Source: Paenibacillus sp. P25 (GTDB lineage: Bacteria; Bacillota; Bacilli; Paenibacillales; NBRC-103111). Taken from it: a stretch of DNA of 64,000 bases. The translations under genes and the position numbers were made by a program. The notes under the pieces are model-generated. The model was not told where the DNA came from, made no database searches, and worked only from the letters and a program-made list of their open reading frames with translations. The stretch covers positions 558,001 through 622,000 of the forward strand of contig CP085629.1 of the NCBI GenBank assembly GCA_024704175.1, given 5' to 3'. Shown here in pieces: positions 8,519 through 17,689 of this stretch. The stretch's first letter is position 1, and the number at the start of each line of letters is the position of its first letter.

Positions 8519-10739
8519 CTATTGCACTTTACCTGACAAGGGACTTGCATGCAGTGCTATGGTATCCTTGATCCGCAGTACGCGAAGAGCATTCAGTACG
8601 GCGAGAACCGTTACGCCGACATCCGAGAATACCGCTTCCCACATCGTGGCTAGGCCGAACGCTCCGAGCAGCAGGAAGACCGCTTTAATACCCAGCGCAA
8701 AAAGGATATTCTGCCACACGATCCGCCTCGTATGCCTTGCGATCTGCATCGCCGCCGGTACTTTGGACGGTTCATCGGTCATAATGACGATATCCGCGGC
8801 TTCGATCGCCGCATCCGATCCCAGGCCGCCCATGGCCACACCGACGTCGGCCCGGGAGAGGACGGGCGTATCGTTGAGGCCGTCCCCGACAAAGAGGATT
8901 TTCTCCTTAGCCTTCTTGCGTGCTTCCAGCTTCTCGATTTCCTCGACCTTATGCTGCGGCAGAAGCTCGGCATGAACTTCATCGATATCAAGCTGTTTTC
9001 CAACGGATTCTCCAACAGACCTGGCATCGCCGGTTAACATAACCGTTTGTTTTACGCCTAGCTGTTTGAGCGTACGAACCGTCAAGGCGGCATCCTCCTT
9101 GACCTCATCCGAAATGATGATGCAGCCGGCATAAGCTTGATCTACCGCAATAAATACGATGGTACCGGACTCCGCCGGCTGTTCGAATGAAATTCGCTCT
9201 TTCTCCATCAGCCTGGCGTTTCCGGCCAGAATCTCATGGCCCCGGAAAGCCGTACGGATGCCGTGCCCGGCCAGCTCCTCATAACCGGCCAGCTCCTCTT
9301 CCTTAATCGACTTCCCGTAGGCGCGGCGGATCGATTCGGCGATCGGATGGCTGGAATGAAGCTCGGCGGCGACTGCGTATTCCAGAAGCCGGTCACGGGA
9401 CCATTTTTCGGAAGGGTGTATGCCCGTCACGTTGAAGGACCCCTTCGTCAATGTGCCCGTTTTATCGAAGACGACATAGGCTACATCGTTCAAGGCTTCG
9501 AGGTAGTCTGCTCCCTTTCACGAGGATGCCTGCTTTGGAAGCTGCGCCGATACCGCCGAAGAAGCTGAGCGGAATCGAGACGACGAGAGCGCAAGGGCAG
9601 GAAATGACAAGGAACACGAGCGCGCGGTACAACCAAACGGACCAAGCCTCTCCGCTGATAAGTAACGGGGGCAGGGCAGCGAGCAGAAAGGCCGCGATCA
9701 CCACAACAGGGGTATAGTACCGTGCGAATTTGGTGATGAAATTCTCGGTCGGCGCTTTTTTGGCGCTCGCATTCTCCACCAGCTCCAAAATTTTCGAGAC
9801 CGTTGATTCGCCGAAAGGTTTGGTCACTTCGACGGTGAGTACGCCGCTCTTGTTGATGAATCCGCTCAGCACCTCGCTGCCCGCTTCAGCTTCCCGGGGA
9901 AGAGATTCGCCGGTTAATGCGGAGGTGTCCAGCATGGAACGTCCTTCAATAACTTTGCCGTCGAGCGGTACCTTCTCGCCGGGTTTAACGACAATATGGT
10001 CTCCGACCCCGACTTCTTCAGGAGCTACGCGCCTGGTTTCATTCCCGGTCTTCAGGTTCGCGTAATCCGGTCGGATGTTCATCAGCGAACGGATCGAGGC
10101 GCGGGAACGGTTCACGGCCAGGGCCTGGATCAGCTCTCCGACCTGGTAGAACAGCATAACCGCCACACCCTCGGAGTACTGACCGACGGCAAAAGCGCCG
10201 ATTGTCGCCAGCGACATCAGGAAGTGCTCGTCAAACACCCGGCCGCGGACGATGTTCTTCACCGCCCGCAGGACAATATCCCCGCCGACGATCACATACG
10301 CGATCAGAAACAAACTGAGTTCCGCCCAAGCGGGGAACGAGCCGAGCATGCCGATTCCGGTCAATACCGCTCCGCTGACGAGCCGAAGAATCATCGTTCG
10401 CTTGCTCTCGCCATGCTCATGCGAATGGCCTTCATGTCCGCCGGCCGCCTCCGTATGCCGGTACCCGTTAGGCTCTCGGAAGCCGGCTGTTTGCCGTCCT
10501 TTATCGTTCATCCGGACATGCGGCTCGATCTTTTTCACCATACTGCGGGCCTCGGTTACAATCTCTTTCTCCTGCGCCTTGTCCGCCTCCAGGGTCAGCG
10601 TTTTGGTTACAAAATTGAGCGAGCACGACGAGACGCCTTGAATCCCGTTGACGCCGGTTTCGATCTTTGCGGCGCAGCTTGCACAATCCAGCCCTTCCAG
10701 CAGAAACTCGCGTTTGACCGTTGCTTGTGCTTTATCCAT
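8519..10739 (-). CDS. cadA: Cd/Zn/Pb-translocating P1B-type ATPase CadA (frameshifted)
   Basis: This is a metal efflux pump of about 740 residues in the cytoplasmic membrane. The N-terminal HMA domain has the metal ligand pair in LDCASC (Cys 19 and 22), and a His-rich linker HEGHSHEHGE follows. The transmembrane metal-binding motif is SCPCALV. The phosphorylation site is in FDKTGTLTKG, the hinge is GDGLNDTPVLS. The frame breaks near 9511, where one base is missing just before the DVAYVVFDKTGT segment; both halves are otherwise intact. GAGGGG lies upstream of tandem ATG codons (10742 and 10739). It is divergent from the cadC repressor, with a dyad operator at 10766-10785. Confidence 0.92.
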
Positions 10740-10765
10740 CATAAATCCCCTCTCGGCAGGACAAT

Positions 10766-10785
10766 ATATGAGTAAGTATTCATAT
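10766..10785. promoter_or_regulatory. CadC/SmtB-type operator
   Basis: ATATGA and TCATAT form a 6-8-6 inverted repeat of the kind bound by ArsR/SmtB-family metal sensors. It lies 24 bases before the cadA start, in the promoter region, so apo-CadC should repress cadA. Confidence 0.7.
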
Positions 10786-10863
10786 GATGCTATTATATTC
10801 ATTACCGCCGGCCGGCGTCAACGAAACCTTTGATTATATCTTAGCCGTAATTAATAGTAAAAA

Positions 10864-10892
10864 TTTCGCTTACTCCGAAAATGATGTATAAT
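10864..10892 (+). promoter_or_regulatory. cadC promoter
   Basis: A consensus -10 TATAAT (10887-10892) has a poor -35 (TTCGCT) 17 bases upstream. It lies 34 bases before the cadC ATG. Confidence 0.5.
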
Positions 10893-10925
10893 GGGCGTAG
10901 TCAAGTTAGAACAGGTGGGTGAACC

Positions 10926-11294
10926 ATGGATCAACGGGTAATGACAGGGGAATGCGATGCAACCTGTTTCGGTTCGGAGGCGGATCTCAGCTCCATCAAA
11001 TCGTCCATGCTGGAGGTCGACTCGGCCGTTCAAATGGCGGATTGGTTCAAGGCCTTCAGCGATCCGACGCGAATCCGCATTATCGACGCCCTGCTGCAGA
11101 AAGAATTGTGCGTGCATGATTTGACGGTCCTCCTCAATATGGGGCAATCCGCCGTTTCTCATCAGCTGCGTTCTCTCCGGAATATGCGAATCGTCAAACG
11201 CCGCAAGGTAGGGAAAACCGTGTTTTATTCGCTCGATGATACGCATATTGAGCAAATTTTTCTTCAAACGCTGCAGCATATCAAGCACGGTTAG
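10926..11294 (+). CDS. cadC: ArsR/SmtB-family metal-sensing repressor CadC
   Basis: A 122-residue winged-helix repressor that releases DNA on binding Cd, Pb or Zn. The N-terminal cysteine-containing arm (GECDATCF) and the helix motif ELCVHDLTVLL, which holds the second cysteine, form the alpha3N-type soft-metal site of CadC. The recognition helix region is GQSAVSHQLRSLR. The C-terminal DDTHIEQIFLQTLQHIKHG carries the residues of the alpha5 zinc site. AGGTGG precedes the ATG. Divergent orientation to cadA and the shared operator strongly support autorepression and control of cadA. Confidence 0.92.
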   Translation: MDQRVMTGECDATCFGSEADLSSIKSSMLEVDSAVQMADWFKAFSDPTRIRIIDALLQKELCVHDLTVLLNMGQSAVSHQLRSLRNMRIVKRRKVGKTVFYSLDDTHIEQIFLQTLQHIKHG

Positions 11295-11354
11295 GACAGG
11301 TGCTCGGCGAACGCCCGTTTAGAAAAGGAACGAACGGGGATATTGAATAAAGAC

Positions 11355-11392
11355 AGGGGCTCACGGGATGGTTTTCCCGGCGACCCTTTTTT
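11355..11392 (+). terminator. Terminator after cadC
   Basis: An imperfect stem with paired GGG/CCC blocks (AGGGGCTCACGGG with CCCGGCGACCCTT) is followed by six T. An internal loop weakens it, so the call is moderate. Confidence 0.55.
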
Positions 11393-11418
11393 AAGCTTTT
11401 TTTCGAACCGGATGACAA

Positions 11419-11447
11419 TTGGAGCGAATTGGAGTATGTTTTATATA
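11419..11447 (+). promoter_or_regulatory. Promoter of the ABC exporter operon
   Basis: TTGGAG (11419-11424) and TATATA (11442-11447) are spaced by 17 bases, about 57 bases before the TTG start of the first subunit. Confidence 0.5.
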
Positions 11448-11503
11448 GCTAACCTAAATAAATGGAGTTTTTCTTAACAGATCACTGCACCGGAGGGATC
11501 ATC

Positions 11504-13243
11504 TTGCGCTTTCTAAATCGATACGTTAGAAAGTACTGGAGAATGTTTGGGGTTGCTCTGCTGTTCTTAACCTTCGAGGCGCTCAGCGACCTGCTGCAGC
11601 CGACGATCATGTCCAAAATCGTCGATGTGGGCGTAGCCTCGGGACGGATGGATTATGTGCTCGGCATGGGCGGACTGATGCTTCTGATTACGGGGGTAGG
11701 GGCGGTCGCGGCTTCCGGACGCAACATCATTTCAAGCCGGGTGTCACAGAAGTTCGGAGCGGAGTCGCGGCTCGATCTGTTCCGGAAAATTCAAACGCTC
11801 TCATTCGAGCATATCGATAAGTTTGAACGGGCCTCCCTGGTGACCCGGCTGACGAACGACGTCACGCAGGTACAGAACTTTACGAACGGAATGATGCGGA
11901 TTTTCGCCAAAGCTCCTCTGCTCTGCATAGGGAGCCTGATTATGGCCGCGCGTCTGAATCCGGAGCTTGCCTTGGTACTGGTTGTCGTCGTGCCGGTCGT
12001 CGGCATCCTGATCGCCATGAATATGCGGGTCGGCTTCCCGCGGTTTATCCGGGTGCAAAAGGCGCTCGACCAAGTGAACGTCGTCATGCGGGAATATTTG
12101 TCGGGCGTCCGGGTCGTGAAGGCGTTCAACCGGTTCGATTACGAAACGGATAAATTTAACGGGATCAACGGGGAGTACCGGATGCGGTCGACGTCGGCGA
12201 TGCGGTCGATGGCTGTGTTTAGCCCCGCGATCATGCTGACGGTCAATTTCGGTATTGTCGCTGTGATTTGGCTCGGCGGGCTCGGCGTGGACAGCGGACG
12301 GATGCAGGTGGGGCACATCATTGCTTTTATCAACTACATGACGCAGATTCTGTTCTCCCTGATGACGATTTCCATGGTGTTCAACATGTTCGTGCGGGCG
12401 AAGGCGTCGGCCGGGCGTATCGGTGAAGTGTTCGCCCAGGAAAATCGCATGACCTGGAACGAAGCGCAGCCGGAAAAAAACAACACGTTGAAAGGCCGGA
12501 TCGATTTCGAGAATGTCAGCTTCTCGTATGAAGGGGCGACCGGAACGCCGGTCCTTCGCGATGTTGCCTTCACGTGTCTGCCGGGAGAAACCGTCGGCGT
12601 GATCGGCTCTACCGGCTCGGGGAAAACGAGCCTGGTGTCGTTGATCCCGCGGTTTTACGATGCCGTGTCCGGCACTGTGAAGGTCGGGGGCGTCGATGTC
12701 AGGGAGCTGAATCCGCAGACGCTGCGGGAGAAGATCGCCGTGGTCCCGCAAAAATCGGTGCTGTTCACCGGTACCGTAACGGACAATATCCGTTGGGGTA
12801 AAGAAGACGCTTCGGCGGAAGAGGTCGAAGCCGCGGCGCGCATGGCGCAGGCGCATGAATTTATCGCCGCTGCTCCGGAGGGCTATGCGACCCGGCTCGG
12901 CCAGGGCGGGGTGAATTTCTCGGGCGGCCAAAAGCAGCGGCTGTCGATTGCCAGAGCACTGGTCCGAAAGCCGGAGATTCTCATTCTGGACGACTGCACG
13001 AGCGCCGTCGATGTGGCGACGGAGGCCAAGATCAAGGAAGCGATCAAGCAGTACGCGGCAGGACTTACCTGTCTGATCATCGCCCAGCGGATTACGTCCG
13101 TGATGGATGCGGATAAAATCATCGTGCTGGATCAAGGGGAAGTCGTCGGAATCGGGAAGCATGAAGAGCTGATGAGAAGTCGCCGGGTGTACCGGGAAAT
13201 TTTCCAATCCCAGCTCGGAAAGGAGATGCATCAGAATGCCTAA
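11504..13243 (+). CDS. Heterodimeric ABC exporter, subunit with degenerate ATPase site
   Basis: A fused TMD-NBD exporter half-transporter of 579 residues, with six membrane helices in the first 320. The NBD has Walker A GSTGSGKTS and signature FSGGQKQRLSIARAL. Walker B reads ILILDDCTSAVD with Asp in place of the catalytic Glu, and the H-loop reads IIAQRITS with Gln for His. This is the degenerate half of asymmetric BmrC/LmrC-type pumps. TTG 11504 is chosen because GGAGGG ends six bases upstream. The gene overlaps the next subunit by eight bases. The likely role is export of drugs or lipids. Confidence 0.88.
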   Translation: MRFLNRYVRKYWRMFGVALLFLTFEALSDLLQPTIMSKIVDVGVASGRMDYVLGMGGLMLLITGVGAVAASGRNIISSRVSQKFGAESRLDLFRKIQTLSFEHIDKFERASLVTRLTNDVTQVQNFTNGMMRIFAKAPLLCIGSLIMAARLNPELALVLVVVVPVVGILIAMNMRVGFPRFIRVQKALDQVNVVMREYLSGVRVVKAFNRFDYETDKFNGINGEYRMRSTSAMRSMAVFSPAIMLTVNFGIVAVIWLGGLGVDSGRMQVGHIIAFINYMTQILFSLMTISMVFNMFVRAKASAGRIGEVFAQENRMTWNEAQPEKNNTLKGRIDFENVSFSYEGATGTPVLRDVAFTCLPGETVGVIGSTGSGKTSLVSLIPRFYDAVSGTVKVGGVDVRELNPQTLREKIAVVPQKSVLFTGTVTDNIRWGKEDASAEEVEAAARMAQAHEFIAAAPEGYATRLGQGGVNFSGGQKQRLSIARALVRKPEILILDDCTSAVDVATEAKIKEAIKQYAAGLTCLIIAQRITSVMDADKIIVLDQGEVVGIGKHEELMRSRRVYREIFQSQLGKEMHQNA

Positions 13244-15115
13244 TCCGAATGAGCGAGCAAGAGAGGGAGGGCAGGGACAGCCGGAGATTCCCATGATCAT
13301 GGGACCGGGCAGACCCGGGGGCTTCGGCGGCCGCGGCAGAGGGCCAGCCGCCAAGCCGAAAAATTTTAAAGGAACCCTTCGCAGACTATGGTCTTATCTC
13401 GGAACGGAAAAGAAGTGGCTGACGCTCGTCTTCTCGTTCATTCTGGTCGATTCCGCCTTGACGCTCGCCGGCCCTTATCTGATCGGCCGTTCCGTCGATG
13501 CGATGGCCTTGGGCGGCGGATCGGTCCGTTTCCCGGCGCTTGAAGCCGCGCTGTTTGCCTTGACTGCCGCCTATCTCGCCGACGGGGTGCTTACCTTCCT
13601 CCAGGGATGGCTGATGGCGGGCGTATCCCAGCGGATTGTGGCGGGCCTCAGAGAGGCGCTGTTCGCGAAGCTGCAGAAGCCGCCTCTGGCTTATTTCGAC
13701 TCCAGACGGCACGGGGAAGTGATGAGCCGGTTATCCAACGACGTGGATAATATCAGCAATACGGTTTCGCAGTCGACCACCCAGCTCATGTCCGGGGTGA
13801 TCGCGATCGTCGGATCGCTGGTCATGATGATCGTGCTGAGCCCGGCGCTTACTTTGGCAAGCCTCATCACCGTGCCTTTGGTTTTTCTGCTGGCCCGTAC
13901 GATCACCAAGAAAACGAGCGTGATGTTCAAAGACCAGCAGATGCAGCTGGGCAGACTGAACGGCCACGTGGAAGAAACGATCTCCGGGATCGAGGTCGTG
14001 AAGGCTTTCAATTATGAGGACAAAGCGATCCGGGAGTTTGCCGAGGTCAATGACAAGCTGTATGAAGTCGGACTCAAGGCACAGATCTGGTCGGGCTTTC
14101 TAATGCCGTCGCTGAGCGTGATCAACAACATCGGGTTTGCGGCGGTGGCGGTTGTTGGCGGAGTTCTGGCCGTAAAAGGCCATATTACCGTAGGCGTCAT
14201 AGCGAGCTTCCTGAGCTACTCCCGGCAATTCGTCAGGCCGCTGAACGACATTGCCAACATCTTCAACGTGCTGCAATCCGGCGTGGCCGGGGCGGAGCGG
14301 GTGTTTGAAGTATTGGACGAAGAGGAGGAGCCCGAGGATTCGCCGGACGCCGTCGTTCTGCGCAATCCGAGAGGCCATGTTGTCTTTCAAAATGTCAGCT
14401 TCGGTTACCGCCCGGATGTGCCGATTCTGAGCAATATCAGCTTCGAGGCCGGCGAAGGCAAGCAGTACAGCGCTCGTGGGACCGACCGGCGCGGGGAAGA
14501 CGACGATCGTTGGCCTGCTCACCCGGTTCTATGATCCGACCGGCGGCAGCATCCGCATAGACGGCAGGGATATCAAGGAGTATACGAGGGACAGCCTGAG
14601 GCGCTGCTTCGGCATTGTGCTGCAGGATACGTACCTGTTCTCGGGTACCATCAAGGAAAATATCAAATACGGGAGGCCGGATGCCACCGATGAGGAAATG
14701 AGGGCCGCGGCGGCTATGGCGAATGCCGATGTCTTCATCGAGCGCCTTCCCGCCGGCTACGAGACCGTCCTGTCGGAGAACGGGGGCAACCTCAGCCAAG
14801 GGCAGCGGCCTTCTCGCCATCGCCAGAGTCATTCTGGCCCGGCCCTCGATTCTGATTCTGGATGAAGCGACCAGCAGCATCGACACCCGCACGGAGCTTC
14901 ATATCCAGGAGGCGTTGCTGAGAGTGATGCAGGGACGGACCAGCTTCATCATCGCTCACCGGCTGAATACGATCCGCGATGCGGACACGATCATGGTGAT
15001 CGACCGCGGCAGCATTGTCGAGGCGGGAAGCCACGACGAGCCGCTGGCCAGAAGTGGAGCGTATCACCGGATGTTTTACAACCAGTTTAAAAATATTCAG
15101 GGCGTGTCGGGTTAA
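13236..15115 (+). CDS. Heterodimeric ABC exporter, catalytic partner subunit (two frameshifts)
   Basis: The second half-transporter, about 626 residues, forms a heterodimer with the preceding subunit. A Gly/Pro/Arg-rich N-terminal arm of about 45 residues comes first, then six membrane helices and the NBD. Here Walker B is [11 protein letters not shown] with the catalytic Glu and the H-loop is IIAHRLNT, while the signature is the altered LSQGQR. So this subunit supplies the consensus Walker B site. Frame breaks fall near 14466 (one extra base just before [12 protein letters not shown]) and near 14809 (inside the signature, before [11 protein letters not shown]). Both look like base-calling errors because all motifs are conserved on either side. 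A strong terminator follows at 15123. Confidence 0.88.
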
Positions 15116-15122
15116 CCCCGGC

Positions 15123-15156
15123 ATCCCCCCTCAGCAGCAGAGGGGGATTTTTTTTT
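15123..15156 (+). terminator. Rho-independent terminator after the ABC exporter
   Basis: ATCCCCCCT pairs with AGGGGGAT around a short loop and is followed by nine T. Confidence 0.9.
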
Positions 15157-15165
15157 GATTTAAAT

Positions 15166-15200
15166 TTTAGTTTACACTAAATTAAGTGCATGCTAAATTA
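15166..15200 (+). promoter_or_regulatory. Promoter/operator of the ArsR-AHSA1 operon
   Basis: TTTACA (15171-15176) and TAAATT (15194-15199) are 17 bases apart, placing the start of transcription at or next to the ATG at 15206. The -35 is embedded in the dyad TTTAG-TTTACA-CTAAA, and CTAAATTA recurs as a direct repeat 16 bases on. Autorepression by the encoded ArsR protein is likely. Confidence 0.6.
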
Positions 15201-15205
15201 TATTC

Positions 15206-15529
15206 ATGATACAGCAAACCATCTTGGCACTATCGGAACCACGGCGTCGCGATATTCTCACTCTTGTGCATCAGCAGGAACTGTCCTCGAGTGCTATCGC
15301 CGCGCGCTTTGACATTACACCTTCCGCCGTCTCACAGCATCTCAAGGTGCTGCTGGAGTCCGGGCTTGTGGAAGTGCGGCGCGACGGTACGAAGAGGTAT
15401 TATCGCCTGAGGAAGGAGGGGCTGGAGGACATAAAGGCGTTTATTGACGGATTCTGGGACGATGCGCCGCTGCGGTTGAAAGCGGCGGCCGAAGAAGAGG
15501 AGCGGCGGCGTGAGCATGGAGAGGCTTGA
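15206..15529 (+). CDS. ArsR-family transcriptional regulator (AHSA1-associated)
   Basis: A 107-residue winged-helix regulator with LSEPRRRDILTLV, the HTH segment ITPSAVSQHLKVLLESGLV and the wing RRDGTKRYYRL. It lacks the cysteine metal sites of CadC. It belongs to the ArsR group usually encoded in front of an AHSA1/SRPBCC gene, which is the arrangement here. No Shine-Dalgarno is visible and the promoter predicts a leaderless transcript. It overlaps the next gene by 20 bases. Confidence 0.85.
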   Translation: MIQQTILALSEPRRRDILTLVHQQELSSSAIAARFDITPSAVSQHLKVLLESGLVEVRRDGTKRYYRLRKEGLEDIKAFIDGFWDDAPLRLKAAAEEEERRREHGEA

Positions 15530-16046
15530 TCCGATTACAGTAGTAAAAGAGATGTATATCGAGTGTTCCCCGGAGACCTTGTTCTCCTTTTTCATCGATC
15601 CTCAGAAGATGGTCCAATGGATGGGGAGTCAAGTGCTCTTGGAACCCAAGACAGGCGGGGCATTCCGGATCGATTTTAACGGGACGGACATGGTGGCCGG
15701 ACATTACGTGGAAGTGGAGCCCCATGAGCGAGTCGTTTTCACCTGGGGATGGATCGGCTCGGATACACTTCCGCCGGGCTCCAGCAGAGTTGAGGTTCAA
15801 TTGCACAGGCAGGACAAAGGAACGCAGCTTGTTTTGAAGCATACCGGTTTGCCGGACTCCAGGCGGCCTACACACCTGGCCGGCTGGAATTACTACATAG
15901 CCCGGCTGCAGCTTGTCCTGCAGGGAGGGGAACCCGGTCCCGATACGTTTGCAATACCCACTACCAATGCCAAGGGGAATAAAGTTGAAATTCATGATGC
16001 TGACCTACGAAACGAAGGAAGATTTCGCAGCAAGGACCGACCATGA
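15510..16046 (+). CDS. SRPBCC/AHSA1 (START-like) domain protein
   Basis: A small hydrophobic-pocket protein of the Aha1-C-like SRPBCC fold, about 178 residues as read. Family features are KEMYIECSPETLFSFFIDP at the first strand and helix, HYVEVEPHERVVFTWGW in the central sheet and a final helix HLAGWNYYIARLQLVL. GTG 15510 follows AGAGGAG at a good distance. The tail after about residue 150 does not look family-like, and it overlaps the next gene by 62 bases; a small indel near 15950 may have extended it. The ligand is unknown. The operon context (ArsR, YCII, TfoX-like) is common in Paenibacillus but uncharacterised as far as I know. Confidence 0.8.
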   Translation: MSMERLDPITVVKEMYIECSPETLFSFFIDPQKMVQWMGSQVLLEPKTGGAFRIDFNGTDMVAGHYVEVEPHERVVFTWGWIGSDTLPPGSSRVEVQLHRQDKGTQLVLKHTGLPDSRRPTHLAGWNYYIARLQLVLQGGEPGPDTFAIPTTNAKGNKVEIHDADLRNEGRFRSKDRP

Positions 16047-16335
16047 GCGCGAGGAGCCGTATTGGCTGAGCTGGAGATCCTTTATCCAAGAGATGAAAGA
16101 TGCCGGTGTTCTTTTCTATCCCGGAAACGTCCTGCGGCCTAAGCATACAGCCATCACGGTTAAAGCTGTCGACGGACGAGTCCAAACGATCGAGGGCGCT
16201 TCGGAAGCAGACTCGTTCCCTCTGCTTTCCGGCTACTTTATCATTGAGGTTGCGGATGCGGAGGAAGCGGTACGCTGGGCATCGCTCGCTCCGGCGGCCG
16301 TGCAGGGCTCCGTTGAGTCGCGGCCGGTCATGTAA
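15985..16335 (+). CDS. YCII/DGPF-domain protein
   Basis: A 116-residue protein of the YciI-like ferredoxin-fold family. It starts MKFMMLTYETKEDF, matching the family start MKYMLLxYG. TTG 15985 is chosen because AAGGGGA lies six bases upstream and the family start coincides. It contains a C-terminal segment VADAEEAVRWASLAPAA typical of the family. Members often sit beside sigma factors or AHSA1 genes; the function is unknown. Confidence 0.75.
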   Translation: MKFMMLTYETKEDFAARTDHEREEPYWLSWRSFIQEMKDAGVLFYPGNVLRPKHTAITVKAVDGRVQTIEGASEADSFPLLSGYFIIEVADAEEAVRWASLAPAAVQGSVESRPVM

Positions 16336-16338
16336 ACG

Positions 16339-16674
16339 ATGAGCGGATCGGCAAGATACGAAGAGATCGCTCGGATCCTGTGCGAAGATCCGGCGGTCAG
16401 CAGGGTGATCGCGGGCGGAATGAAGCGGTTTGGCGCTTCAGGAGAGCTGAGGGCGGGCGGCAAGATGTTCGCCTTTTGTTCCAAAGAAAGGCTGATCGTG
16501 AAGCTGCCCCAACGGCGGGTGGCCGAGCTCATTGCCGATGGCAGGGGACAGCCTTGTGTGATGGGGCGGGGCCGCACCATGCGGGAATGGGTGGTTATCG
16601 GGCAGGAACAGCGGCCGGAGTGGCTCTCCATCGCTATGGAGTCCAAACAATTTATAGGAAGCGGTAACCAATAA
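16339..16674 (+). CDS. TfoX N-terminal-like / MmcQ-type small protein
   Basis: A 111-residue protein with the TfoX-N-like pattern MKRFGASGELRAGGKMFAF, then KERLIVKLPQRRVAELI, and the ending MREWVVIG. It is the last gene of the ArsR operon, four bases after the YCII gene, and has a weak ribosome site, suggesting coupling. No competence role is implied. A bidirectional terminator follows. Confidence 0.7.
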   Translation: MSGSARYEEIARILCEDPAVSRVIAGGMKRFGASGELRAGGKMFAFCSKERLIVKLPQRRVAELIADGRGQPCVMGRGRTMREWVVIGQEQRPEWLSIAMESKQFIGSGNQ

Positions 16675-16702
16675 GAACGGCCGGTATGAGTTGTTCAAAT
16701 GG

Positions 16703-16742
16703 AAAAAAATGAGCAGGCGCGAAAGCGGCCTGCTCATTTTTT
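16703..16742. terminator. Bidirectional rho-independent terminator
   Basis: AAATGAGCAGGC pairs with GCCTGCTCATTT, with A-runs on the left and T-runs on the right, so it serves both the ArsR operon and the convergent sugar transporter operon. Confidence 0.92.
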
Positions 16743-16769
16743 AACGATACGCCGGAAAGTTCATCGCGG

Positions 16770-17664
16770 TCAGCCTTTGATCGAGCCGATCAATACCCCT
16801 TTTTCGAAGTATTTTTGGATAAAAGGATAGAGGATTAAAACCGGCAGCGTAGATACGATGATCACGCCATACTTGATTTGATCGGCATATCGCTGCGCAT
16901 AGCCTCCAGCATCGCCGCCGACGCCTGCACCACCCGCAAAAACCTGATTCGATAAAAGAATATCTCTTAATATGATTTGCAGCGGCCGCAGCTCATTTTT
17001 TCTTATATAAATCAAGGCCGTGAAGAAATCATTCCAGTGAGCGACCAAGTAATAAAGGCCGATAACGGATATGAGCGCTTTGGACAAAGGCAGGGCCACC
17101 TGTATGAAAAACTTGAAATGGGAACATCCGTCCATGGCAGCTGACCTCATACAATTCCGATGGCAAAGATGTTTCAAAAAACGTTCGTGCAATAATGAGA
17201 TTGAACACGTTAACGGAAAACGGCAGGATAAAAACCCACATTGTGTTTGTCAAGTGAAGCCCTTTTATCAATAAGTAAGTGGGAATTAAGCCTCCGTTAA
17301 AAAACAGCGTGATGACGAACATCAACATTAATGCGCGTCTAGCCACAAATTCCTTCCTGGACAGCACATAAGCGGCCGGTAAAGTGAACAGTAAATTGAC
17401 AAATGTACCGAGCAATGTGTATACGATCGTATTGCGATAACCGACCCAAATTCTCGAGTCTTTAAAAATTTCCTGGTATCCAAATAAACTGACGCCTTTC
17501 GGAAAAAATAAGACCTTGCCGGTTGAAACAAGAGTGGAGTCGCTGACCGATGCAATAATGATAAAGTACAATGGATAGGCAATCATTAGAAAGATCAAGA
17601 CGCATAGCACGAATAGGATTAGACGGAATACGATGTCATTGCCGTTTCTGCTTAATAAACTCAA
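16770..17664 (-). CDS. Carbohydrate ABC transporter permease, LplC/YtcP type (frameshifted)
   Basis: The second inner-membrane permease of an oligosaccharide ABC importer, about 297 residues with six membrane segments. The C-terminal EAA loop reads LYEAAAMDGCSHFKFFIQVA once the frame is mended. The end KGVLIGSIKG is characteristic of LplC/YtcP proteins. The break is near 17144, where one inserted base sits inside the EAA motif. TTG 17664 is chosen because GGGAGGAG lies six bases upstream. It is the third gene of an lplA-lplB-lplC order. The ATPase is presumably shared (MsmX-like) and encoded elsewhere. Confidence 0.85.
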
Positions 17665-17689
17665 GGTCCACTCCTCCCTCAACATGCCA

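Noticed and set aside
11801..13354. A 517-codon open frame on the minus strand across the ABC exporter gene
   Set aside because: It is His/Arg/Pro-rich low-complexity translation typical of antisense frames; the plus-strand ATPase motifs are unambiguous.
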